A stretch of DNA of 64,000 nucleotides from Allorhodopirellula heiligendammensis (GCF_007860105.1 NZ_SJPU01000002.1:919739-983738), one strand, 5' to 3'. Shown: positions 16,886 through 25,918, counted from the stretch's first letter. The notes: a model not told the origin generated them from the sequence alone. Numbers and translations are program-made.

Positions 16886-17103
16886 TTATTCTGCCTTCGT
16901 CTTTCGCCTTGCTGTCTTCTTTTTCATGGCAGGCTTGGCAGCGCGGGTGCGTTCGAGCAGCCGCTCGCCGGTTCGTCATTCGGGTCCTGCGGGACGAGCT
17001 CGCCTCGGAATGCCTTGGCAAAGAAGGATGGGGTGAGGCGATCGACACGGTCTTTGCCTACGCGATAGCGAAGTTCAAAAGTATCTGCGATAGAAAGCAG
17101 GTC
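16886..17103 (-). pseudogene. Frameshifted C-terminal fragment of a type I restriction specificity subunit (HsdS)
   Basis: On the minus strand the segment ADTFELRYRVGKDRVDRL followed by AKAFRGELVPQDPNDEPAS matches the highly characteristic distal end of HsdS, the DNA-specificity subunit of type I restriction-modification enzymes. After EPAS the frame breaks: the remaining tail LLERTRAAKPAMKKKTARRK is read one base over and stops at 16886-16888. A 1-nt loss in the GCGAGCGGCTG stretch explains it. No target-recognition domain, hsdM or hsdR is visible, so only about 70 codons of the gene survive. The neighbouring antiviral deaminase supports an eroded defence island. Confidence 0.8.
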
Positions 17104-17405
17104 GGATGAGGTCACCACCCCACGGTTACTTCGCAAAGTTATGGCGAGCGATGGAACGAACCAACCGACCCGCATCTACAACGACGGACCCTGTTTGCCG
17201 CGTACGACGCGTGGCGGTTGAAATCGTGATTGGTTTGTGAAGACCGCCATGGGCGTTCCTGCTTTGACGCGGACTGAGGTGCGATCGAATGACCGATTCG
17301 TGTTGGCCAAAGAGCGGCTTCTTGCGAAAGTGTTTGTCGGTACATACCACGGCGTTTGTTTGTTTCGACCAGACCATTCAATCGAAGCGCCGAAGGCTCG
17401 CCGGT

Positions 17406-17602
17406 TAACGGCGGGCACCAAAATCGAAAACCTTGATCCTCGAATCTTGCTCAGCGATAGCGTCAACCACTCGCCATACGGGATTTCCGTACCAATACGT
17501 CAGATCGTATTCAATGCCGTCATGCGAGATTAACGTGCAACGCTCGCCTTCGCTTTGCCTCGGGGACAGGCGAACGCTCGCTAACTCGCTGAGGGGCAGT
17601 TA
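17406..17602 (-). pseudogene. Unidentified coding remnant without start codon
   Basis: A minus-strand frame of about 65 codons has a protein-like composition (HDGIEYDLTYWYGNPVWRV, then VVDAIAEQDSRIKVFDFG) and ends at a TAA at 17406-17408, but it has no credible start and runs into low-complexity sequence upstream. The aromatic/acidic pattern looks like the end of a folded domain. I could not name the family. Together with the HsdS scrap it marks 16.9-17.6 kb as a zone of gene decay. Confidence 0.35.
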
Positions 17603-17909
17603 CACGATTGTGCACCGCGTCGCGGAGATCACCGACAATCAGACGCTCAAACGAGTGTAGGCCAAGCGAATGGCACTTCCAGTGCGGCAGGAATCGAATC
17701 GGTGGCAGCTGGCGCCAACTGGCGAGTTGCCGTACGATTATTAAACGAAGTCCGTTCGAATTCAGAACAGGTTTTAAAAAACACGGGTGACTTAAGAACA
17801 GCGATAAAGTTGCTCCGAGACCAAGTCGGTGAGGCCTCATTGTGAATCGTTCCTCTCTGCCCGCCACCGATTATTTTCGCCAGCGGGCTCGTGTTTCGGA
17901 ATACATGCT
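17603..17909. other. Non-coding stretch between gene remnants and the B12-regulated locus
   Basis: About 300 nt downstream of the DUF6580 gene. Frames here have biased, unlikely composition. A weak stem (GCCCGC/GCGGGC, about 17861-17890 region) could aid transcription ending of the minus-strand locus, but no T-run follows it. Confidence 0.3.
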
Positions 17910-18491
17910 TTACGCGTTGACGTAAACAGGAGAGGCGGAGCGTGCCGTGCACAAAGCATAGGCTCCGAACAACACGGCGCTGTATGCCAAATCGCCGGTC
18001 ACGGTGTACTGAAAGAAGGGGATGGCTGCGGTGTAGCAAGCGAGTAGGCCCGTACCGGTTGTCGGGTAGGAGGTGACGAACACAGCAAAGTTGGTTGCTA
18101 GAAAGAACAAGACGCTGCCGAGCAAACTGCCGGCAACGATTCGCCCGCAGGACGCCGCTCCGAACTGCAGTCCCTCGCTCCCACGAACCAACCGCGAGCC
18201 GATCATTAGGTTAACCAACAGGCATCCGTAGACGACCGGCATTAGCGAATGAAATCCGAGAAATGCGTCGCTCACTAACATCGCCAGCAAGACGGTGGCG
18301 ATTGCCACGGCAGGACGGAGGCTGATCGCACCGGCAAATAACCCGATCGCAGCGAGGGGTGTGAAGTTCGGCGGATGTGGCAGCAATCGCGAGACGACAG
18401 CGATTCCAATCGCGGCGGTGATAAGTGCGATTTGCGACGGCGAAACGGACGAGCGAGCGTGGCGGATCTGGCTGGAGATGGATTTCATCAA
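17910..18491 (-). CDS. DUF6580-family polytopic membrane protein, last gene of the B12-riboswitch locus
   Basis: 193 residues with about five hydrophobic helices. The N-terminal block SRLLPHPPNFTPLAAIGLFAGA is the signature of the DUF6580 family; later helices end with FFQYTVTGDLAYSAVLFGAY. Size, helix count and small-residue-rich helices resemble substrate-binding (S) components of ECF vitamin transporters, but no ECF ATPase or T component is nearby; that likeness is inference. It lies 69 nt after the DUF1289 gene on the same strand and is the distal gene of the run that begins with a cobalamin riboswitch. A role in moving corrinoids or their precursors across the inner membrane would fit the regulation. 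The start is the ATG at 18491; a second Met follows directly. Confidence 0.8.
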   Translation of the reverse strand: MMKSISSQIRHARSSVSPSQIALITAAIGIAVVSRLLPHPPNFTPLAAIGLFAGAISLRPAVAIATVLLAMLVSDAFLGFHSLMPVVYGCLLVNLMIGSRLVRGSEGLQFGAASCGRIVAGSLLGSVLFFLATNFAVFVTSYPTTGTGLLACYTAAIPFFQYTVTGDLAYSAVLFGAYALCTARSASPVYVNA

Positions 18492-18560
18492 ACGACTCTT
18501 GAAAGGAAAAAGGAAATTAAGATTAATATCAGTGGATTGGATTGAAGGGCACGTATTGAA

Positions 18561-18770
18561 CTAATCGGGCTCTTCATCGGTTCGTCGGTCCGCAAGGGCA
18601 GCAAAACGTCGCGATTGCACACTATTTAAAATGGAACGTTTTTCGTCGGAAGTTGCAATCGACCAACGACCGATTTCATCGAGCGTGCGATGGCAACCGG
18701 TGCAGATTTGCCGGTCGTTTACCAAGCAGATTCCGATACAAGGGGAACGCACTACCGTGGCTGGCATCAT
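18561..18770 (-). CDS. DUF1289 small cysteine-motif protein
   Basis: 69 residues. The DUF1289 pattern is complete: SPCIGICLVNDRQICTGCHRT places cysteines at 11, 15, 23 and 26 (CxxxC...CxxC), followed by LDEIGRW. The family has been predicted to bind a metal or an Fe-S cluster; its biochemistry is not established. The start codon overlaps the stop of the giant surface-protein gene by 4 nt (ATGA on the minus strand), so translation is probably coupled. It sits between that gene and the DUF6580 membrane gene in the B12-riboswitch transcript. A redox or cofactor-handling role in corrinoid use is possible but not shown. Confidence 0.85.
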   Translation of the reverse strand: MMPATVVRSPCIGICLVNDRQICTGCHRTLDEIGRWSIATSDEKRSILNSVQSRRFAALADRRTDEEPD

Positions 18771-21700
18771 CGGAATCGCTCTGCAGTAAACGTGGCAAGC
18801 GAATCGGTCAACAAATCCAGATCAGCAATTGCCATGTCCGCGGCGGCAGGGTCAATTGGCTTCACCGGAGCGACCTGCTGCATCGGGGGGCGCGGGCGAA
18901 CCGTCGACGCAGGCAACATTGTGTTCTCCATAGGGCTCGTTTGCGTGCTGGAAATGTTCGCCCTGTCGATGTCACTCCAGGTTTGATCTCGCTGGGCCGA
19001 CCAACCGTGCAGCGATTCTCTGTTTGCATTCGTCGGTGCCGCTGTGACTGTATCGGAACCGGCGGCGATGTCATTCTCATTGAGCCAGTTGATGACTTGC
19101 AGTGCGTCGAGTGAAGTTACAAGACCGTCGCCGGAAACATCGTAGTAAATGCCTGCGAAATCTGCCGTGGACGTCGGTGGCGGCAGGATGAATTCCGCGT
19201 CGGCGTTGATCCGGTTGATGATGGTGAGAGCGTCGACCGATGACACCAATCCATCTGCGTTGACATCCGCATGCTGGACAAAGTTTTGATACGGTCGATC
19301 AGTAACGACCCACACATCGGCTGCGCCGCTGACCATCCGCCCGGTAAATTCACCGTCGGCGATCGTCGGTTCTCCAATCCTCCAGTCACCCACCAACGCC
19401 AAGTTTTGATCACTCGTCGTGATCAGAAACGGTGAGTCATCGGTAAACATCGTCTGCATTCGATCCGCATCGAGTGTGAACGAAATCGAAGCGGTGTCAG
19501 CACCGATCGTTTCCGAACCCAGTACGACATGCTCGAAACCGATGATTCGATCGGATAACCAATCCGCCACGTCGATCGACTCGTCGACATTGAGATCCGT
19601 GGGCGTGAGCACAGCTTTATCCTGACCGCCTCCGCCATTAATCTGCGTAAAGATTGCCGAATTCAAAAGAAGTTGGTCATCACCGCCGCCCAGGCTGACG
19701 GTGACGCCGTCACGGCCGACTGGCTCGAGTGTGAATTGCTGGGATAGATCACTCAGCGAGATGGCGATCGGATCGTCGTCGGTAAACTCACCGAATACAT
19801 AGTCGCGAACATCGTCCACCAATTCGACCTGATCGCCGACCCGTTTTAGGGTGAGTTGTGCGGGTTGGTAATCGGCAAGCTGGACCCACGCATCTGCCGC
19901 TGCATAGTCGCCTGAAGAACCACTCACTTGTAGCTGGATGACTTGATCGGCTTCGGCTAGCAGATCGAGCCGGCCGGAAACCGTGACGACTTGCGGCTGA
20001 TTCCAATCGTCGGGACCAAAAGTCAGTTCCCTGGCCGAGACGTCGAGTGAGTCCTCACCTCCAGTGATTAACACGGTAACCGGTCCGGATGGCGCCGATG
20101 GCAACTGCACCATAAATGAGTTCTCGGGTCCGCCTTCGACGACTGAAATGTTGTCAGTCGCGTCCGTGAGCACGATGCTCGGCAGTTCGTCTTCCAGCAC
20201 GTCAATCGACGCGATCACGTCCGCGAATCCGGATGCGGATGCACTGAAATCGACCGTCTGATCACCTGAATAGACCGCATCGTCGATGAGGTTCAATGGC
20301 ACACGAACTCGATCGAGGCCAGCCGGAATGACAACACTTGAGGGTGTTATCAACGGGAACGCAGGGCTAGCATTGAGAGTGACCGTGACATCCTCACTGA
20401 GGTCACCCGAATTGCGGGCAATCATGAGCGACGGGGGCGCGTCGTTGGTGCGATCGATAACTAGATCATCGATCGCGAAATATGCCGGAGTATTCATGCC
20501 AAAGTCGCCGACGTCCGATGATGACATCCCGAATCGCAAACTCGTCGCCCCCGCGAGGGTACTCAGGTCGATCGTGGTCCAGTCATCAACGACGTAGTCG
20601 AGTGAGTTATCGGCGAAGCGATAATCGGCCAAATAGAACTCAATCGTGTTGATGACATCACCGGCATCGTCGACGCCGTCAATTGTCAACAGAAAGTAGT
20701 CGGGGGCGTCCCCAGTCTCGCCACCGAACCGTTTTGCGAAGTCATCACCCTGCAACATTGACAACGCCGTGTACGTCGTGTTGGTTACCGATATCGACGC
20801 AAACGAGGAACCATCCAATCCGTTCGGCAGGGAAATGGTTAGCGGCGAAGATCCGTAGCCGCCGGCGACCGCAAACGTAGCCGAATCGGCAGCGCCGCCT
20901 CCGGGGTGATCACTCTCGATATTCGCGAAGGCGGAAAATTGATTGGTGAAGCCGGCCGTGGCAACGTCGCCGACGTTGGATGCCGCCCACCCACTCCAAC
21001 TACCATACGTGGCATTGTACGCGGTCGGAAACTGTACCGACCCAGATTGAAAGCCACCTCGACCGTCAGAGCCATTGTTGAATGCATCGTCCTGAAGTGA
21101 TTCACCGATTTCTTCGAATCCAACCGTCTGTCTGCCTGCGGACTCACTGACCTCGTCGACGGACGGTGTGATGGACAGGGTGTTCTCATCGTCATCATGC
21201 AGCGTGACCGTCTGGCTATCACCCGTATAACCAGTTGCGGTGACGGCGACTTGCCACGTTCTGTCTCCCTCGGCCACGTTGTCGTCGAGCCATATCACAG
21301 GAATACTGATCTGGGCCACACCCGCCGGAATCGTGACCCGTGACGGCAGTCGCAATTCGCTGCGGTCATCGACGACACTTACCTCCAGGGGAGTTGCAAC
21401 GTCATCCCCGGTGCGAGTGATGGTGATTGTGGGAAGACTGGGGGAAGCGGGTTCTAACAGCACGTTGTCGAGTGCGAAGTACCCTGGCGTGTTCATGCCG
21501 AAGTCGCCATTGTCGGACGACGAGAGTTGTATCGACAGCGTTTCGGCAGTACCGATCGAACTGATGTCGATCGTGCTCCAATCCTCGAGAATGTAGTCTA
21601 AGTCGTTATCGTTGAAGCGATAGTCAGCCAGATAGACCTGGACCTCGCCGATCGAATTGCCGTCGGCGTCCAGTCCATCGACGGTCAGCAGCAGAAAGTC

Positions 21701-24481
21701 TGGATCATTACCAGACTCGCCACCAAACTTCTTTGCGAAATCATCACCGTCGCGCATCGATAACGCGGCATACGTTGTGTTGGAGACATCCATGGATGAA
21801 AACGGGGTGCTATTGCTCGGGCGTCTGACCGTGACTGGCGCCGACGCGTAGGCAACGGCGTAAGTCGACGAACCCTCAGACCCGCCTCCGGCGATGGACG
21901 AATACTGATTGCCAAATCCCGGTGTGTGAGTGTCGGTCCCGCGACTGATTGCAAATCCAGACCACACGTCAAACCCGAACGACTGATCGAAGGAATTTTC
22001 AAATTGCAACGTTCCGTCGCTAAACCCGTCCGCGGAGCCAGCATTGTTTTCAAATTCACCGCTGAGCAATCCCGCGCCGAGTGATTCAAAGTCGCTGATA
22101 AAGACGGCATCGGACTCGGACAATCCGCCGTCCGGAAAGGTGATCCCGAGACTGGGCGGTGGTCCATCATTGTCAGTAACGGTGACGCGAAGCGATGCCG
22201 ATAGAAAACTCGAACTGCTTACCAGGATCGGATACTCGGACATGGTATTGACCAAGGAATCGTCGATCACGCCCACGTCGAAACTTACGAAATCGGCATC
22301 GGCGGCAATGGTGACTTCACTTGGAATCGTCAACGGGCCGCCGCTGGGTAGTGATAGCGACACCGTGACGGGATTGGCCCGATCGGCGGTATTTCGATAG
22401 AGTCGAACCGTTCGAATGGTGGATGGTTCGTTTTCGCTTAACTGAATGAAAGTTGGATCGATCTGGAGCCGTGGCAAATCGTCATCGGCCAATTCGATCG
22501 TCAGTTGCGCAGACGCTCGCCCCGACGCGGCGGCCTGAACATGGACGGTCTGCCCGCTGCTGGCAATATCGTCATCCAACACATCAACCGGGATCGTGAT
22601 CGTGCGCTGAGTAGACGCGAACGTGGCTGTGGTGGGGATGCTCAGCAAGTCGGTTGCATCGTGCGTGAGTGTCACCGTCAGCGGAGTGCTCACATCTGCA
22701 TCATTTCGCGTGAGGGTCAGCGAGGCTCCACTGGGACCAGCTCCCTCGGTCGCGTTGACGATCGATGGAGTGAAATGGATCGAGAGGACTTCGTCATCTT
22801 GAATCAAGAGCGAGCGAGTCGTGGGCACGAAGAGGTCCGCTGATGCCGTAACCTGCAGCTCGCGGTCAGGCGTCGGAACCGCATCATTGACTGGCGTGAT
22901 GCTAAACTCAGCGTAGTCCGCTCCCGCCGGGATGGTAACCGCATCGGGCAGCGTCGCTTGATCGCTACCGGTACGAGTCAGCGAGACGGTCAGTTCCGTA
23001 GAGGAGTCCAACGACGGACGCGATACACGTCCAATCACACTATTGTCCTCCGTCGTGATGGGACTGGCCAGGTCCAACGGGACGGCGGGGCGACGGAGGG
23101 TCACGTTGTCGACCGCAAAATATGCCGGGGTGTTCATCCCAAACGGACTATTGTCGGTCGAATCAAGTGTGAACTGCAGCGATTGGGCATCGCTGAGTGA
23201 TGAGACGTCAACAGGAGTCCACGTGTCAACGATGAAGTCCTGAGTATTGTCGGCAGGGCGATAATCAGCGAGCATGACCTTGACGTCGCCAACCGGGGTG
23301 CCTGATGCATCGACCCCCGTGATGGTCAACCGCAGATAATCGGGATCGTTACCTGTCACACCACCAAACTTTTTGGCGAACCCGTCGCCCTGCTGCATCG
23401 ACAAGACGGCGTAGGTGGTGTTCGTGACGTAGAGGGAGTCAAAACTCGCACCGGTGGCAGGGTCCAACGTCATTGTCGGTGGCGTGAGTGCATCGCTCGG
23501 GGATGAATCGAAGAAGCCCACCGCGAACGTGTCTGAATCGTCAACTCCACCGCCTGTAATGTTGGCATACTGATTGGTGTAGCCCGCCGTGGTGGTGTCG
23601 GTTGTCTGTGAAATCGACCATCCCGACCAACTCTGATAGGCCGTGGAGTAGTCGTTGTTCAGGCTGAGCTCGTCCTCGCTGAATTGCCCCGCACCGCTCG
23701 CACCGTTGTCGAACTGGCTCGGGCCAAGCCCGCCTCCGAGCGTCTCAAAATCGATCACCCCTGGCCCTGTTTCGACGGCATGAATGACGCCGACGCCATC
23801 GACGTCAAGTCCGGCAGACTGGAAGGTTGGGGTCGGATCATAGATTGAGTCACCCGTTGCATCGCGGGTGAGACCATCGCCCACAATGTCGACCAATCGC
23901 ACGTACTTGACGGCGGTCACGTCGAGTCCCGCTTGATCGCGAAGCTCCGCCAAGTCGAACGGGGTTCCAAACCCACCGCGATACTTACCAGCGAGATTGT
24001 GGATGTTGGTAGGGTCGACTGCTCCGAAACTTGCGACGGCCGAAGGCGTTTTGGAATCGGCTGCGAAGCGGAAATAATTTACGCCGTCGGACGAGACCTC
24101 GACAAAACCGAGCTCCAGAAAAGTGTCGTTGATCGAGTTTTCAAATACGGCGAAGTCCGCGCCGAGACCGTCACGAATGGGAGCATCAAACGTCAAGGTG
24201 ATCGCCCCACCTCGGCCGAGTGAAACAATGGAATCATAGTTTCCCTCGGCAGGGCCGAGCGCATTCGTAGCGTCCGTCCAGACGTCGTCGACATCACTGC
24301 CTGGCGAATAGTCCGCGACGGCCGATGCCCAGCCCACGAAGGCGGGATCGGTGTTCTTGATCGCAGTCGACCCCAATTCTCCAGCCGCTGGCGCGTACGG
24401 TCCCGCCGCCAACATCCGCCGACCTTCGAGCGATTGGATCAGGAGCCGCCGCGATTGCCGTTGGGTACGTTTCATCTTCAT
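18767..24481 (-). CDS. Giant surface protein with three DUF4465 modules, Calx-beta-like repeats and dockerin-type end
   Basis: 1904 residues. The N-terminus has the planctomycete export motif (QSLEGRRMLA, residues 16-25). Residues about 30-238 form a cell-surface domain with ADFAVFENSIND and VEVSSDGVNYFRF. Three DUF4465-like modules follow at about 241-465, 790-1007 and 1120-1343, each with the repeated signatures SWSGWSIS-like, GFxNQY, YAVLSM..GDxFAKKFGG, LADYR and FGMNTPxYFAxDN. Between and after them are Calx-beta-like strands (xxxVTIPAGxxxxxF..., DDxxxE). Near 1735-1800 two Ca-binding dockerin-like repeats occur (DVNADGLVSSVDAL, DVSGDGLVTSLDAL). The gene follows a cobalamin riboswitch and DUF1559 pseudopilin and overlaps DUF1289. 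Likely secreted and cell-surface attached; DUF4465 is linked in my knowledge to corrinoid-uptake loci of Bacteroidota, so B12 capture is the working inference. Confidence 0.88.
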   Translation of the reverse strand: MKMKRTQRQSRRLLIQSLEGRRMLAAGPYAPAAGELGSTAIKNTDPAFVGWASAVADYSPGSDVDDVWTDATNALGPAEGNYDSIVSLGRGGAITLTFDAPIRDGLGADFAVFENSINDTFLELGFVEVSSDGVNYFRFAADSKTPSAVASFGAVDPTNIHNLAGKYRGGFGTPFDLAELRDQAGLDVTAVKYVRLVDIVGDGLTRDATGDSIYDPTPTFQSAGLDVDGVGVIHAVETGPGVIDFETLGGGLGPSQFDNGASGAGQFSEDELSLNNDYSTAYQSWSGWSISQTTDTTTAGYTNQYANITGGGVDDSDTFAVGFFDSSPSDALTPPTMTLDPATGASFDSLYVTNTTYAVLSMQQGDGFAKKFGGVTGNDPDYLRLTITGVDASGTPVGDVKVMLADYRPADNTQDFIVDTWTPVDVSSLSDAQSLQFTLDSTDNSPFGMNTPAYFAVDNVTLRRPAVPLDLASPITTEDNSVIGRVSRPSLDSSTELTVSLTRTGSDQATLPDAVTIPAGADYAEFSITPVNDAVPTPDRELQVTASADLFVPTTRSLLIQDDEVLSIHFTPSIVNATEGAGPSGASLTLTRNDADVSTPLTVTLTHDATDLLSIPTTATFASTQRTITIPVDVLDDDIASSGQTVHVQAAASGRASAQLTIELADDDLPRLQIDPTFIQLSENEPSTIRTVRLYRNTADRANPVTVSLSLPSGGPLTIPSEVTIAADADFVSFDVGVIDDSLVNTMSEYPILVSSSSFLSASLRVTVTDNDGPPPSLGITFPDGGLSESDAVFISDFESLGAGLLSGEFENNAGSADGFSDGTLQFENSFDQSFGFDVWSGFAISRGTDTHTPGFGNQYSSIAGGGSEGSSTYAVAYASAPVTVRRPSNSTPFSSMDVSNTTYAALSMRDGDDFAKKFGGESGNDPDFLLLTVDGLDADGNSIGEVQVYLADYRFNDNDLDYILEDWSTIDISSIGTAETLSIQLSSSDNGDFGMNTPGYFALDNVLLEPASPSLPTITITRTGDDVATPLEVSVVDDRSELRLPSRVTIPAGVAQISIPVIWLDDNVAEGDRTWQVAVTATGYTGDSQTVTLHDDDENTLSITPSVDEVSESAGRQTVGFEEIGESLQDDAFNNGSDGRGGFQSGSVQFPTAYNATYGSWSGWAASNVGDVATAGFTNQFSAFANIESDHPGGGAADSATFAVAGGYGSSPLTISLPNGLDGSSFASISVTNTTYTALSMLQGDDFAKRFGGETGDAPDYFLLTIDGVDDAGDVINTIEFYLADYRFADNSLDYVVDDWTTIDLSTLAGATSLRFGMSSSDVGDFGMNTPAYFAIDDLVIDRTNDAPPSLMIARNSGDLSEDVTVTLNASPAFPLITPSSVVIPAGLDRVRVPLNLIDDAVYSGDQTVDFSASASGFADVIASIDVLEDELPSIVLTDATDNISVVEGGPENSFMVQLPSAPSGPVTVLITGGEDSLDVSARELTFGPDDWNQPQVVTVSGRLDLLAEADQVIQLQVSGSSGDYAAADAWVQLADYQPAQLTLKRVGDQVELVDDVRDYVFGEFTDDDPIAISLSDLSQQFTLEPVGRDGVTVSLGGGDDQLLLNSAIFTQINGGGGQDKAVLTPTDLNVDESIDVADWLSDRIIGFEHVVLGSETIGADTASISFTLDADRMQTMFTDDSPFLITTSDQNLALVGDWRIGEPTIADGEFTGRMVSGAADVWVVTDRPYQNFVQHADVNADGLVSSVDALTIINRINADAEFILPPPTSTADFAGIYYDVSGDGLVTSLDALQVINWLNENDIAAGSDTVTAAPTNANRESLHGWSAQRDQTWSDIDRANISSTQTSPMENTMLPASTVRPRPPMQQVAPVKPIDPAAADMAIADLDLLTDSLATFTAERFR

Positions 24482-24548
24482 AAAAATTGTTGAGCGAGTA
24501 GGTAGTCAGGAGGTGTCTTGCGAGAGTGGCGTAATCGCTTGAAATCAC

Positions 24549-25400
24549 TCAGTAGTCAGCCGTCATTTCATGTCCGTTGCGTGTGCAGATCGCGGCCAGA
24601 ATCTGCATGTCGATCTGCTCGACAATGAATCGTGTCGAGCCGTCGGCGAACATTGTCATCACGCCGCCGGGATGGAAACTCCGCATGTCGTTCTCAAAGG
24701 CGGGGGCCGTGTTGGGAGGGAACGCTTGGTCGAATAGGTTGCGGCCATTGATCCACTGTCCGTCGGGGAAATCCGCGTCCTCCGTGACCATGATGGTGTG
24801 GGAACTGCCGTCGAGGATGTCACGAAAACCGAGCGTCTGATCATGAATCATCATGCCGCGTGGCGGGCTATTGGTGCTGACGATTCGCTCGCCGTACATG
24901 CCTCCGTAGTCCGTTGCACCATGGCCACCCCGACGGGGTTCGGACCGTGGTGTGCTCGGACAAAGATAGGCTTTGATCGGGGTCTGAGCGGCGGCGGCAT
25001 TGATGGGATCATCAAATGGCCGGCCGTAGTCGATCTGCTCGGCGATGGCGATTTGTTCTAGGTACGGCAAGATAAATGCTGACCAAGCGAACTGCTTTCC
25101 TCCGGCGTACTGCGGCCGAACTTCCACGGCCCCCGGCGGGAAAAATCCCATCGCTGAGTGATAGTTGTGCAACGCCAATCCGACTTGATGCAAATTATTC
25201 TGACAGGAGGCCCGTCGCATCGCTTCCCGAGCCGCCTGTACGGCAGGCAGCAGCAAGCCGACCAGCACCCCGATGATGGCGATCACGACGAGCAATTCCA
25301 CCAAGGTGAAACCGAGCCGGCGAAGCGGTTTGATAGTGATAGGACGCTGGACTCCTGGAATCCCTGTGCGTGCAGGTGCTAGTTTCAATGGTGAGGGCAT
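24549..25400 (-). CDS. DUF1559-family pseudopilin (prepilin-type N-terminus, H-X9-DG tail)
   Basis: About 283 residues from the ATG at 25400; the open frame extends to 25556 but the extra residues look unlike protein. A type IV prepilin signal is clear: RRLGFTLVELLVVIAIIG, with cleavage expected between Gly and Phe, then the membrane helix and the DUF1559 block ARREAM-like QAAREAMRRASCQNNL and GLALHNYHSAMGFFPPG. The C-terminus carries the H-X9-DG motif (HPGGVMTMFADG). Planctomycetes encode many paralogues, thought to be pseudopilins of type II secretion-like systems. This one is the first gene after a cobalamin riboswitch and precedes a giant secreted protein by 67 nt, suggesting a dedicated role in its export or display. 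Confidence 0.88.
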   Translation of the reverse strand: MPSPLKLAPARTGIPGVQRPITIKPLRRLGFTLVELLVVIAIIGVLVGLLLPAVQAAREAMRRASCQNNLHQVGLALHNYHSAMGFFPPGAVEVRPQYAGGKQFAWSAFILPYLEQIAIAEQIDYGRPFDDPINAAAAQTPIKAYLCPSTPRSEPRRGGHGATDYGGMYGERIVSTNSPPRGMMIHDQTLGFRDILDGSSHTIMVTEDADFPDGQWINGRNLFDQAFPPNTAPAFENDMRSFHPGGVMTMFADGSTRFIVEQIDMQILAAICTRNGHEMTADY

Positions 25401-25569
25401 ATTCAACCGGCTGCCAGCAAACAATCGACACCCCAACTGCACTTCACTGAAAGCAGCGGTATCTCGATCGGACAGAAAACGAAACAGGTTCGTGACGCTG
25501 ACCTCACCCAAGAAGGTCCTTGCGAGATGCTGGTAGCAAGTGAACGCCACCAACAATCATGCTCAACGT

Positions 25570-25790
25570 CCGATACCAGGTAGGTCTTCTGACTCCCGAC
25601 GCGATCCGCACTCCCGGCCTTCTCACCGAACACTCGGCAATGGCAATGAGGGAGGAGTGGGGGCGAACCACCGCAGAACATGCGGGTTGATTGGCTCATG
25701 GCGTCGGATACAGCGGCCGGGCCGTCTCGGAATCTCACCGAAGTTCCCTGTTTTCGCGGCGGTCAAGACCAACCGACGCGGCACCAAGTA
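25570..25790 (-). ncRNA. Cobalamin (adenosylcobalamin-type) riboswitch
   Basis: Read on the minus strand, the leader contains the conserved core GGGAA at about 25744-25748, then GGTGAGATTCC (25729-25739), then an ACGGCCCGGCCGCTGT block that matches the AC-G-CCCGC-CTGT consensus, and about 110 nt further the B12 box GTCAGAAGACCTACC (25579-25593). Order and spacing match the cobalamin riboswitch class. The 3' end is 170 nt upstream of the DUF1559 start, leaving room for an expression platform. In bound form such switches normally reduce expression, so the downstream four-gene locus should be turned up when B12 is scarce. The exact 5' boundary (P1) is approximate. Confidence 0.9.
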
Positions 25791-25918
25791 TCGTTGGGTG
25801 GGAGTATCGACCTACGTCGCCAGATTGTCAATCCGCATAGTTGCCACTCGCTCGGCCGATCAGATGGATGGGTGACCCACGCTGTTTCGCTTCTCCGATC
25901 CCAACACAGTCTTCGGCT

